The notes: generated by a model from the letters alone, not told the origin. A stretch of DNA of 64,000 nt from Lagopus muta (GCF_023343835.1 NC_064437.1:26387001-26451000); one strand, 5' to 3'; counted from the stretch's first letter, positions 22,201 through 32,268 are shown. Numbers and translations are program-made.

Positions 22201-24550
22201 GCCAGAAGGGCTAAATCTGTGGGGTGGGGGAAGAGCGTAAGTGGAGTTTTTAATGGGCATCAGGTCACTGTGGTGTGTAGAACAATGGGTCAGCAATTAG
22301 AGGCACCTGTGTAACATCTCTTCATCCTCACCAGCTAACACACAGGAGGCGGAATGCGGAACAGCACAAGTATAAAGGAAAAACCAAGTCATAGTGGTCT
22401 GCAGTTTCAGTCTTAACATCTGAAAAATAAAACTGAGTCATTTGGCTTCCAGTTCAGTAACAGTGAGCTTTTTGGTCGCTACTGCAAGCAAATAAATTGA
22501 TATGGGCCCGGGGAACTCAGGAACTCTATGGGAGAGGAAACCATTTCTCCAAGGGCGTCCCTCACGTGCCACCCTCATCCTCCTCCCCTTACAAGAGTGA
22601 CACTGAGACACATCACAGCACTGATGAGGTGGGTTCCAGGTAGGAAACAGCAGATATGGAATGCAATGCAAAAAGAGATGCTCGTCGGGTCTAGATGACC
22701 CATGGAAAAGAGGTGAGAAGTTAGGAAAGGCTTCCTGTCCCACAGGCCAGCTCAAGACCACTCCCACAGACTGATTTATTAAAATGATGGAAAATCCCCT
22801 GCTTCTGGGTAGCTGTTGCCCCGTGGGACCAGAGGGATTGAGATGGAAGAGAACAGAGGCAGATGTGAAGGGAAACCTCCCACAAATCCATAACCTCACA
22901 GATACAAACAATCCACCCTTTATCAGCTCCGCTGTTTGCTCTGAGCTAAGGGCAAGAAAACAAATGCTGGAGCTCAGGGGAAGTAGATGGATGGAGAAAC
23001 AAAACACAGGGTATTTCACTATCTATTACCAATAAAAGCTTTTTGCTCTTTCACATAATCAAAACAACAGTGGAGGCCAAAAGGGTCCCCACTTTGGTAG
23101 CTTCAGAAGAGATAAACCCAAGATCCGCTGCTATCTTGGGCCACCAGGAAGGAAATTTCCTCCAGACCCATAGCTGGTGACCAGCTAGTCCCTAAAGCAG
23201 AGCAACCCACCAGTTCCCAGGCCAGAAGGCATTGTTACAGTGGCACTTTGTGTAACGTATTGCATACAATCTCATCGATTCCATCTGCTGAGGTTGAACT
23301 GCAATGTCTCTTTTAGACAGAAATCCCACCACAGTTGGAACACTGAGACACAGAGATTCCAATCTATACGTCTCTAAGTGCTAAAACTCGAGTTCCCAAG
23401 TCAGCTTGCACATGGAGAACCTGGTCTGATCACGATCCTGCCAAAACATCATAACCAAAACCATACACTCTCTAACACGATAGAAAAATTCCATCAGCTC
23501 TTTTGCTTAAGATGGCCACGTGAAATATTAGGGGCAGATATTCAAAATGGAACAATCCAGACAAGTGAAAATCTTGCTCAATCTCTTCATACAGCCAGGG
23601 TCAGTAAATAAGCTCAAGAAAACTCACCTGTCAATCTCACTGCTGGTCGGCCTCACCACTTTGGCCCCGGAGGACCCTAACGTGTAAGTCTCTTGGCTTA
23701 TTGATCCATGGCCCGTGGTGTCGATGACCATAGCAGTGACCTCCTCAGCACTGCTGCCATCTTCTCCTGACGGCTGATTCTCTGTCCCCAGCCACTCCTC
23801 CAGGTTCTCTGTTTTAATGCGCACTCCTCCCAGCACCCGGACGTCATCGTCGTTCCGTCCCCCGCGCTCTCCCACTCCTGTCTCAACATACCACTGTCCC
23901 GCTCTGTTAATCCGCAGGATGGGTTCCCTGCTTTCCACGTCCGAGCTCTGCTCGATTATCTGAGGGCTGGTGGACTCTGCCGGTGGGCTGAGCTCCCGAA
24001 TGTCCAGCACTGTGCTAACCTGGCCCAGGCGGCTCCCTTTCAGGGTGTTGTGACGGGGGCTCAGGGAGCGGTTCAGATTTGGCGTCACCCGGTGGGACTC
24101 CGGGGGTCTCTCCTGATGTTTCGTCCTGGTCTGGCTCAATTCTGCTTCCACCTCCGCCACGTTGATTTTGAAATGAATTCCCTCGAGAATCTGCGTGCAT
24201 TTGTCTATGATGTGCTGCATCTGCAAGAAACTGGCGGCCGTTAGGTAACTTATGATGTCAGCCAGCTGCAGACATATCCGACCGGTGTAGCAAAAAGAAA
24301 GGAGCTGCTCAAAAACAGACGGGTTCTTGATGACAGAAATGGAAACCGTGCTCATTTCGTTCAAGGACATGTGGTCACGGAAGTAGGGCGAGCTGGCAGC
24401 CAGCACCACCTTGTGAGCGCGGAAAGCTTGCCCCTGCACGTTGACCACGATGTCACACAGGCGACCCTGCATGCGCAGCTGATTCAGGTGGCTCAGGACA
24501 GAGTTACTGAAGTCAGGAATTTCCAGCTGAATGTTCCCGCTCTTCTCCAT
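19213..24550 (-). CDS. ZBTB37: Zinc finger and BTB domain-containing protein 37
   Basis: A nuclear BTB/POZ zinc-finger protein of the family of sequence-specific transcription regulators, mostly repressors; its targets are not known to me. Three coding exons on -: 24550 (ATG) to 23628, 22216 to 22117, and 19701 to 19213. They join in phase to give 503 residues, the length I recall for human ZBTB37. The BTB domain covers residues about 8-130 (LCDIVVNVQGQAFRAHKVVLAASSPYF, FCYTG). A long polar, serine- and acid-rich linker follows. Three C2H2 fingers lie at about 375-395, 403-423 and 431-452 (CIYC, CRMC, CHVC with paired histidines). An acidic tail ends in TTGPD. The exon-2 acceptor is at 24581-24582. 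The middle exon has a second in-frame acceptor six bases further in. The first exon is non-coding and lies in the promoter shared with GAS5. Confidence 0.95.
19720..22110 (-). other. ZBTB37 intron between second and third coding exons
   Basis: Spliced out between 22117 and 19701 on -. It holds no recognisable gene or CR1. A 66-base T/A-rich simple stretch lies at about 20360-20450. Antisense open frames here have no domain content. Confidence 0.6.
22225..23620 (-). other. ZBTB37 intron between first and second coding exons
   Basis: Intron sequence between the donor after 23628 and the acceptor before 22216. A 193-codon open frame on - at 22438-23019 has no recognisable domain and no matching splice context, so I do not count it as coding. 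No repeats recognised. Confidence 0.6.
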
Positions 24551-25460
24551 GGCTGTCTGAGTTGCAGGTGTACGGCCCTACTGGCAAAGAAAGAAAAATG
24601 CCATCGTTAACAGAGCTGGGCTACCATTTGCATTTAGAACGTCTTTCATCTCCTTTCATTCTGCTTGAAATATTGCAGGTTTTAGAGAGCTTTTCCAGCA
24701 TTTAATTTACAAGTGGCTCGCAGCAGTTCTCTGATCTTTATGTTCTGCACACCACCTTTTACAAACGTTGTGTTAAAACAGACCCTGACAGATCCTCATT
24801 CCTGTTCCCTGCGGCTCAAGTGCTCTAAACAGTTCGTTCTGTGAGCCTCAATAAAAGCACATTTGCATTGTAAAAAGAACATTAAAAAATGGTTCAGGTT
24901 CTAAAAATAGGTAATGATTGCATAATGGATTAAAATACTTAGCACTTCTACCTTCATAGCACGTTGATAGGGGAGAGCAGTGTTGTTACAATAATTGTCC
25001 TTTACAGGACAGGAGCAGGAAGGAGAGAGAACCTCTCTCCACAGAGACTTTTCAAAAGCTGACCAGCACGTATTTGAACTGAAGGCATCTTAATCGTGTC
25101 ATTAAACCCAAAATATCTGTCATCTGTAGCGCTTCCAACAGAGGGCAAAAAACACACAACAGGCCAGGGGAGAAAAAGAACAGCATCCAACTCTGAACAT
25201 CAGCCGATCAGACCATCCACCGAGCACAAATGACTCTGTGAAAAAAAGAAGCTAACATTTGTGTCGTTAGATACTGCATACAGCAAAATATGACTCCTGA
25301 ACAATGGGGATTAGCAAACTAGCTCTCTTAGGTTTTTGGTTTTGTTTTGTGTTTTTTTTTTTTTATAAATCATCACATTTCATTTTGGCAAAGTTTGAAA
25401 AGGAGCCCTGACCATATATGGTAAAAATTCGGAATGGTCCAAAATTAGATGTAAACTCAC

Positions 25461-25499
25461 AAAAAAAAAAAAAAAAAGAAAGAAAGAAAGAAAAAAAGG
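25461..25499. repeat. Poly-A / (AAAG)n microsatellite
   Basis: Seventeen A followed by several AAAG units, in the ZBTB37 5' intron. It is not flanked by any recognisable retrotransposon tail. Confidence 0.85.
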
Positions 25500-26110
25500 A
25501 AAATAAATATCTTCATTAAAGACCACTTTTGGCACGAGCAGCTTCCAAGCCGGATGGCATCCGCGCGTCAATTAGGCAGAGTGCTACAGATATCAAAACA
25601 ATTTCAGGCAGTCCAGGAATATCGAGGCTGATAGTGCCTACTCTGAGAAATCTCCCAATCAAAGGCACTAACACATGCTTAAACTTAAGCATATGTGCCT
25701 TTGAAGGACAGGGCTCTAGAGCTTCAACGGGCTTTTTTCTTTCATGCAGGATAGTGCATGTTCATATGCCAAAACAGACTTTGTGCAAACTTGGCAAAAT
25801 ATGTTACTAAACCTGAAGCTGCAGAGCAGCCTGTCAATCTTCTGGGGTTGTGCAAAGGGATTGCTACACGGCAGGACGGCTGCGTATCTACAGGGCAGAT
25901 GAGATCAGAGTTGCATAAAGCTTCCCAAGGCGCAGCTTAACAATGCCACATCTGAAGGCTTCTTCTCCCCTTTGCTACGTTTGGAGGGAAGCAACAGAAC
26001 CCACACGAAATGAAGAAGTAACTGTAGCACACAGGTCCACCTCAACACAGAGTTAAGAGCAGAACTTCAAACACACAAAATGTGGTGAAGCAGCAAATCC
26101 GCTGTCTTAC

Positions 26111-26219
26111 CTGTAACGCTAATGGTAACATGCACCGGGGAGGAAATGGGGCTGGCGTGCTGCTGTTCTCCTTTTTTCTTCTGAGGTTGTAACGTCTCAA
26201 AACTTTTTGCCCCCTTTGC
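26111..26219 (-). other. Possible alternative 5' exon of ZBTB37
   Basis: On - a strong pyrimidine tract (GTTCTTCTTTTTCCTTCC) and AAAG acceptor precede 26219, and a good donor, CAG|GTAAGA, follows 26111. The 109-base segment between them looks like a genuine internal exon. Joined to the exon starting at 24580 it would be out of frame with the ZBTB37 ATG, so it is best read as an alternative 5' UTR exon. Transcript data would settle it. Confidence 0.4.
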
Positions 26220-27637
26220 CTTTGGAAGGAAAAAGAAGAACAAATGTTGCATAGAAGAATAGGGCTGTCCCTAACAGAATCGAGGATGTCAGGTTTTGTC
26301 ATCGTGTTGTGTTGGAGGATACAGCTGCAGTATTAGCTAACTAATACATGACGTCCCACCCCACACCGCAGAGCCAAGGAAATACTGAGTCTTATCACAC
26401 TGATCTTTCCCCACCGCCTGCTCCGTGTTTGTGTTGCATGGACGGTCATTAAAATAGGAAAATGGAAGTGCAGATAATCCAAGTCAAGTCATTTCCTCTC
26501 CTACGTGGCCGATATCTCCAGCCCCAACCCTGCAGGCATTTAAATGCGCAGGGCCTTACTCACATCAGCCGTTTCACTTATACCATTAGAAACACACAGC
26601 TGAAATCACGTCAAGTATGTGCAAATGTTTACAGGGCCGGGGCCCTGTAATCGCATAATCTTCCCAGCCACCGGTTTCTAAAGCGATGAAATCCAAAGCA
26701 TTCTCTTAATCAAGGCAAACAGACTCTTGCAGGAGCGTGGCCGGCACACATTACACAGAGAGTGCAGGGCTGGGACGCCTGGGCCCAGTCAGGCCTGCAG
26801 GGCCGTGGGCAGGCCCAGCACACAGGGGAATCCCACGAGTTCTCAGGAAATCAGCTTGGAAAGCGCAGAAAGAAAAATAAAAGGAAAAGTCAGACGCTGC
26901 CTGCCGATGGGGGCTGTGTGCAGCCGGGGTCAGAAGTCAGCTGCTCCCCGGGGAGCCCCAAACTCCGCTTGTGCGCTTGCTCCAACAGCAGGGACATGTC
27001 GCTGCCTCCGTACCCAGGGAGCAGCAATTTGTGACACGTTTTGGGGGCAGCCTCAATTAGATGCTGGCGAGGCGTAATCTCTCTGCTCAGAAGACTGGAC
27101 GCTGACCACGGAGGCAGAGGATAACGAGCTTACACGGCAGCCTCAGCCTTTGTGTTTCCTGGCACCGCACTGCACACTCCTCACCTGGAGGATAAGTGGG
27201 ATCTCCTGCTGAGCGCTGCTCTTCGCAGAGAGCATGCTGAAGACGCTTGTCTATTTTTAATACAATTTAAAGCATCAGCAGCTGCGATTTGGGCTTATCT
27301 CAGAAAATGCCTCTTCCCCACTGTGAGGTGGCTGACAGCCACCACGGAGTGCAGCAGGAACCCCCTGCCAGCACTCAGGGTTTTGGGTGGAGGTCAGGCT
27401 GGGTGTATCTGTGGGCAGAAACAGTCACGTTTGGGCGCTGGATGGAAAATGTCAAACTTGGGAGACCAACATCTCCCTTGTCAGAAAATTTGGGCGCTGC
27501 GCACAGCGGCAGCAGTTGATTTGAGAAGCGCTGCGCCTTGGGACTGGGGAGATGTGCTGTCACTGGCCAAGCCGACGGCTTCCAAATTAAGATGGGACTT
27601 GAATAAAAACCTTTCAAAACCCACCGTGAACTGTGAG

Positions 27638-27765
27638 GAGAGATCACAGGATCATGAAGGCCAGGAAAGACCTCTCAGCTCACCAAGTCCAACCGCAGCC
27701 CACCCCATGTCCCTCAGTGCCACATCTCCGTGCTCCTCCAGCCCCTCCACGGCCGCCTCCCGGGA
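27638..27765 (-). mobile_element. CR1 LINE 3' fragment
   Basis: Starts TCACAGGATCATGAAGGCCAGG, then AAAGACCTCTCAGCTCACCAAGTCCAACC and CCTCAGTGCCAC, the reverse-orientation CR1 3' end pattern. It lies about 0.5 kb upstream of the ZBTB37 promoter exon donor, inside the first intron. Confidence 0.75.
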
Positions 27766-28285
27766 TGCTGCCTTCCTCAGCCACCAGCGAGCTGCACAAA
27801 GCTCGTTTCTTCCTCACCAAATCGCTAACGAGCGATGACTCAAGGCCTTCTCTCCACGAATGAGGCAATTACGGTTAATTTTTAGCCCTCACAGCTACGG
27901 AGAGCAGAAGCCCGGCGACACGAACCCGAAGGCGAGCAGCAGCGCATCGCTCCCTCGGCACAGGGACCCCTCAGCCCAGCCCGTCCCCACACGGCACCCC
28001 AAGCCCTTCCCTACGGCTCGGCCACTTCCACGCCCGCCGTGCCCACAGCGCAGACCCTTCCCCCCCCCGCCCTTCCCCTGACACGGCTCCGTGCCGCCCC
28101 CCGAGCCCCGCCGCCGCCCCCAGAGAGCGGAGCTCAGTGCCGTCCCCCCGCTCCCCGCGAGGAGCTGCAGCCCCCGGCCCCGCTCTCCCCCCGGACGGCC
28201 GGTGCCGCTGCCCGCCCCAGCCCGCGACAGCCCCTCGGACAACCCGACACCTCCCACAGTCCGCCCGCCTCCCCCGCCTCCTTAC

Positions 28286-28560
28286 CGACACGGCGGGCGG
28301 CACAGCGGAGGCCCCGCCGGGGCTGCCGGGGGTACGGCGCGGCCGCGCTGTCACGGGCGGCCCCGCTCCCCCCGCCCCGCCCCGCCCCGCCGCGCCCCGC
28401 CCCGCCGCCGGCACCGACCTCCCGGGGGTGGGCACGGCCCCGAGCGCCGGCCCGGAAGCGAAACCGCCCCCCCACCCCGGAAGAAAATTCCCGCCCTCTC
28501 TGCCGCGCATCGCCATCCCGCCCCAGCCCGGAGGGAGGGGCCGCTCCGTGGTCACGTGAC
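28286..28560. promoter_or_regulatory. Bidirectional CpG-rich promoter of ZBTB37 and GAS5
   Basis: A very GC- and CpG-rich stretch with stacked CCCCGCCCCGCC boxes (about 28370-28400) between two divergent genes. On - an untranslated ZBTB37 first exon must end at 28286, where TGTCG|GTAAGG makes a good donor. On + the GAS5 TATA box and start lie just to the right. As I recall, human ZBTB37 and GAS5 also share a head-to-head promoter. The ZBTB37 start site itself cannot be fixed from sequence. Confidence 0.8.
28551..28560. promoter_or_regulatory. Palindromic GTCACGTGAC E-box
   Basis: A perfect 10-bp palindrome containing the CACGTG E-box, 12 bases upstream of the GAS5 TATA box. It equals the CLEAR-type consensus bound by TFEB/TFE3/MITF and is also a good USF or MYC/MAX site. 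Which factor uses it cannot be told from sequence. Confidence 0.7.
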
Positions 28561-28571
28561 TGCAGTGGGGC

Positions 28572-28578
28572 TATATAA
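28572..28578 (+). promoter_or_regulatory. GAS5 TATA box
   Basis: TATATAA lies 31 bases before a pyrimidine start, CCTTTCC at 28602-28608. That spacing and a pyrimidine +1 are what a TATA-driven 5'TOP gene should show. Confidence 0.8.
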
Positions 28579-29203
28579 GGGCCGCGCGGGCGCGCGTCCT
28601 GCCTTTCCGCTTGTGGCACGGGAGTAGGTATGGTTACGTAGCTCTGTCTGTCGCCGGCGGCGCGCGTGTGGGGTTATTCTGCTCAGCCCCGCTCCGGCGC
28701 GTTCGGTGGGGGGTGTGGAGGCTCTGCGGGTCGTTGTTGGTTCGCGATGGAAGCTGGAGGAGGAAGATGGAGATGGATCGTGGCGGCGGGGCCCGGCGCG
28801 CCCGTTAGGCCTCGGCTCACTGTGAGGGCGGGAGCGGCTGCGTGGGAGCGCCCTTCGCTGTCGCCGCTTTGCTTTGTGCGGCGAGAGCAGCTCGGAAAAG
28901 CTCAGAGCGAAGCGGACGGGGAAAATAGACGGTGCAGACACGAGCACCGGCTGCTTGCGCTCTGCAGCTCTACTTAAAGATTTCCGGGAGGTGGTAGGGC
29001 TCACTGTTGCCTGTTCGGATGTGAACGAGTGGTTCTAGTGATGTTGGGGAGGGAGAACCCTCTCTGGGGAGGCTTTCAAATGTGTATTGTAAGTGAGGAG
29101 GTACCCCTGCCCCTTTATTCGGGTTGTAGGCTGAGCTCTAGAAGGCCTCGAACCTCCTGTGCTGTTGGAAGAGTATCAGAGCTCCCTTGGCATTCCATGT
29201 GCC

Positions 29204-29272
29204 CGCACATGATGAAAACTATGTTGGTAGGGACATCTGAGAGACTGATGAGTACCAACATATCTGAGCTGG
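29204..29272 (+). ncRNA. SNORD74: SNORD74 (box C/D snoRNA)
   Basis: GAS5 intron 1. C box ATGATGA at 29209, D' CTGA at 29237, C' TGATGAG at 29246, D CTGA at 29264. The guide TGTTGGTAGGGACAT before D' matches human SNORD74, and CCAACA lies before D. The ends are approximate because the terminal stem is weak. Confidence 0.92.
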
Positions 29273-29535
29273 ACGTGGAACCGGGGAGGGAGGCAGGCAG
29301 GCAGATGGAGTGGCTGAGGCACCACGTGTTCAGTGCTCCTGGTGCTGCTGGATCCACCCGCTTGCTGCAGTCAGTTGGAACAGTTCAGTGATTCTGACCT
29401 GTTCCTGGTAAGCAATACGGGCAAGTAGTTATGTGGATGGGTTTGTCTCCAAGTTGGTGTCGTTTCAGTAAGGGGAAGCTTTGCAGCGAGGCTCAGGGTG
29501 TTGCTTTGAGTTGCGCTTCCTCCTTTTTTAAAGGG

Positions 29536-29582
29536 AATGTGTGATGATAATATCCTCAGACTTAATAGAAAAGCTGACGCAT
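29536..29582 (+). ncRNA. Possible very short box C/D RNA in GAS5 intron 2
   Basis: Intron 2 (29408-29598) has no normal snoRNA, but GTGATGA at 29541 and CTGA at 29574 are flanked by ATGTG and CGCAT, which can pair with one wobble. Only 26 bases separate the boxes, unusually short for a vertebrate C/D snoRNA. It may be a remnant or chance. Confidence 0.25.
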
Positions 29583-30025
29583 GCTCTTTTGTTCTCAGTG
29601 TAAGATGAACTGGTTACACTCTTCCCTCTCCTGCGGCTTCAAAATAGGTGAGTGCTGTTTTTTGGAATATAGAGCTTAAATTGAAAAATAATATGTACTG
29701 TGTAGGTGCACTTAGAGCAACTAGCCTGGATTTCTCTTCTATCTCAGGAAGAAATTGCAGGACCTGTGTAAAGCAATTCTGATGTCTCTTAAGCAGTTTT
29801 CATTCTACTGCTGGGAAAAGCCACATGTTCCTTTGCTGGAAATTGAGTTTCAGGCTCCTGGTTCTAGAAAATTAGTTCAGCTTCTAACCAGACCAAGAGT
29901 ACACTAGATGTGTGTCTGTTCATTACTCATATTTCACCATCCACACCAACAGATTGGGGAAAACATGCTCGATGCATGTTTCTAAAAAGGACCTGTAATG
30001 ATCAGGATTTATCACTAAACTGGAG

Positions 30026-30092
30026 AGCCTGTGATGTTTTCAGTATTAGAGTAGTGGACAGAAGTGATTTCTGAAAACTCTGTGCTGAGGCT
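30026..30092 (+). ncRNA. SNORD75: SNORD75 (box C/D snoRNA)
   Basis: GAS5 intron 3. C box GTGATGT at 30031, D' CTGA at 30071, D CTGA at 30085, closed by AGCC/GGCT. The guide stretch AGAGTAGTGGACAGAAG is as in human SNORD75. Confidence 0.93.
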
Positions 30093-30328
30093 TTTTCCAT
30101 GCTTACTGTCACTGCAGTGACAGCTGGAGATGCTCCCTAGTTCTGCAGGCATTTGATGATGTCCTGTCTGACTTTCAGGCCTGCTGCTGAATATGAAGAC
30201 TTGATGCTACTTCACAAGGTAAAACTTATTGGGGAAAAAAATCAAACATTTAAGGGCTCACTGTTTAGATCTTATTTTTATTGTAATGACCTCAGTAGGC
30301 AGACTTTATTCCCTAAGTTAATCCTCTG

Positions 30329-30414
30329 GTGCCACAATGATGACTGTATAGTTTGCTACTCTTGACCAAGAAAATGATGAGAGCTCAAACCACCATAACT
30401 TCTATCTGAGGCAC
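30329..30414 (+). ncRNA. SNORD76: SNORD76 (box C/D snoRNA)
   Basis: GAS5 intron 4. Perfect terminal stem GTGCC/GGCAC. C box ATGATGA at 30337, C' ATGATGA at 30374, D CTGA at 30406. TTTGCTACTCTTGA and AACCACCAT match the human SNORD76 guides. Confidence 0.95.
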
Positions 30415-30765
30415 AGCAGCTTAAAATTCACCTTGATAAAATATTTTGGCCTTGAATTTACTTTCATAAGCTTTTTTTCTTCCAGGATTTGAATAATGCA
30501 CTCATGGAAGAAACATCACCTGGTAAGAAGCTTTGTGCAGTCTGTGTTTGGGTTTGTTCTGTGTAGCTGCTGAGTCACTGCAGTGAAAAGGGTGGGATGC
30601 ATGAAATGGGATGTCAGTGCTTTGGGATTCATTGCCCCTGATGCACAGAAATGGGTACTTGTTAGTATTTCAAGCACTCTACAGAGATTTCACATGTTTC
30701 ATTTTGAGAATTTGAGCTTTTCAAAGTCCTTGCTAGATGACTGCTTGATACTATTACTCCAAAGC

Positions 30766-30846
30766 AGATACAGTGATGACAACATAGTTCAGCAGATTGT
30801 CTCATGATGAGCCATGTTCTGTCTTTCGCTCCTATCTGATGTATCT
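30766..30846 (+). ncRNA. SNORD77: SNORD77/SNORD80-type box C/D snoRNA, copy 1
   Basis: GAS5 intron 5. Perfect stem AGATAC/GTATCT. C box GTGATGA at 30773, C' TGATGAG at 30805, D CTGA at 30836. The first guide ACATAGTTCAGCAG is shared by SNORD77 and SNORD80; the second, GTCTTTCGCTCCTAT, is that of SNORD80. Position and terminal stem match SNORD77, so the name is a judgement. Confidence 0.9.
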
Positions 30847-31018
30847 TGCTGTTGTATGTGGCTCCTTGCTAGGGAGTCTAGACTTGACTAAGAAGGCGGA
30901 GGGAATCTGATTTTCTTTTGTTGCAGGCACTGGGAAAAGCCACGAGATGAATGTGCAAGGTAAATATTGCATTAACTGCAGTTGCACAAACTAGCTTTCT
31001 GTTCCTGACCCGTCAGAA

Positions 31019-31100
31019 GGCTGTGTGTGATGACAACATAGTTCAGCAGATGACTTGTGATGATCACTCTACTGGTCTTTCGCTCCTATCTGATGCAGCC
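31019..31100 (+). ncRNA. SNORD80: SNORD77/SNORD80-type box C/D snoRNA, copy 2
   Basis: GAS5 intron 6. Both guides of the copy in intron 5 are repeated exactly (ACAACATAGTTCAGCAGAT; GTCTTTCGCTCCTATCTGATG up to the D box at 31090). The terminal stem is different (GGCTG/CAGCC) and so is the middle. C box GTGATGA at 31027, C' GTGATGA at 31057. It is a paralogue made by local intron duplication. Confidence 0.9.
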
Positions 31101-31727
31101 TCTTGTGCCTGGGGTAATTCTGGCAGACAGCTCACATGGGAAGCTTGGGTGAAACACTGTATTCACCATGTTGTTGCTTTACAGTCTGCCCTGCCTGGAG
31201 ATGGAAGAGTGCCTGTGCCCAGCAGAGCTGATTTACCTTTGCTGATGTTGATGAACATGCTGCTGTTATAACTGAAGGTAATTAAACATATTTTAGAAGG
31301 CTGTGTTTGACTGTGCTGCTTTTGTGGACTAGGTCAGTTACAGTGCTGCATTTAGGCTTGCATTTGGAAAATGCAGAACCATATTGCTTCTGGAAAATTT
31401 GCAGCAAAGACACGTGCCCTAAATATGTCTTACGATCCTGTATACTTCCCAGTAAAGTAGAAATTTTGTGAAGTGTGAAGATTCTAGAATGTTTCTGCTG
31501 AGACTAAATGCCTTGAGCAGTAAATGCAGCAGTGCTAATTTAGTATCTGAAATGCTTTTTGTGGTTTAGGCCAACTTGAATGTTTGCATGGAGTTGAGGT
31601 TACTGGAGGTTTTTTTTTCTCTGCTTTTTGCAATTCTAGCAATTGAGGAGTAAGATCCCAAAGATGCTGAGGAGAGCTGGGGGGTAGATTTGGGCTCCCC
31701 TGTGAAGGATGGGAATGTTGCAGTCTG

Positions 31728-31794
31728 CTGTAAATGATGTTGAATCAGGTCTCTGATCCCAATGAGGATAAAACTTGACTAAACACTGATACAG
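31728..31794 (+). ncRNA. Unassigned box C/D snoRNA in GAS5 intron 7
   Basis: All C/D elements are in place: stem CTGTA/TACAG, C box AATGATGT at 31733, D' CTGA at 31753, C' AATGAGGA at 31761, D CTGA at 31786, total 67 bases. The D box lies 84 bases before the exon at 31870, the normal distance. The guides would be GAATCAGGTCT (before D') and TTGACTAAACA (before D). They do not match any GAS5 snoRNA I know. Confidence 0.8.
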
Positions 31795-32195
31795 TATTTG
31801 ACTGAGGTGGTTGTTCTCGAGCTAAAGATTTTTGTTGGATCACATCTAATGGCAGCTTTTCCTTTGCAGGCTTTGAAAGTGCTTCTCATCAAGACGTAAG
31901 TACTTGTTTTTAACTTTGAGTGTTAGCATAACAAGCCTAGAATGTGCCTGTGAAATGAAATACTCAGCTGAGGGCGGGGAAAGAGGGCAGCATTGGCTGC
32001 TAATTGCATTTCAGCCAGTCCAGAGGGATGTGTAAAAGAAGAGCTGGATAAAGGCCCATCCTACATGGGCTGGCTTTGTTAATCTGCATGTGTGCTTGTG
32101 AAATTGTTGATAGCACAGCACGTCTGGGTCCATCCTGTTCCCAAAGCAGCCATAGCCCAGAGGAGATAGCTGTCCAGTGACTGGATGTGTAGGCT

Positions 32196-32268
32196 GCCTG
32201 TGTGATGAGACATAAATACCCTGACTTCAATCATGGAGGTCTGCAATTAGCTCTATCTGACTTCAGGC
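32196..32268 (+). ncRNA. SNORD44: SNORD44 (box C/D snoRNA)
   Basis: GAS5 intron 8. Stem GCCTG/CAGGC. C box TGATGAG at 32203, D' CTGA at 32221, D CTGA at 32257. The D guide CAATTAGCTCTAT matches human SNORD44 with one change next to the box. Confidence 0.9.

Larger units (their letters stand above)
24590..28280 (-). other. ZBTB37 5' intron region
   Basis: Intron between the promoter exon and the first coding exon. It contains a possible internal untranslated exon (26111-26219), an A-rich microsatellite (25461-25499) and a CR1 fragment (27638-27765). Nothing else is supported. Open frames of up to 228 codons at 27152-27838 on + run through the CR1 and are chance. Confidence 0.6.

Noticed and set aside
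22438-23019. 193-codon open frame on - in a ZBTB37 intron
   Set aside because: No domain, no splice sites that would join it to ZBTB37 exons, and an overlapping frame on the other strand.
27971-28627. Several long overlapping frames in all directions at the ZBTB37/GAS5 promoter
   Set aside because: These are proline-, arginine- and glycine-rich translations of a CpG island, open only because GC-rich DNA has few stops.
30148-30175. TGATGAT and CTGA pair just before a GAS5 exon, like C and D boxes
   Set aside because: Only about 12 bases apart and adjoining the acceptor, with no closing stem; SNORD75 already occupies this intron.
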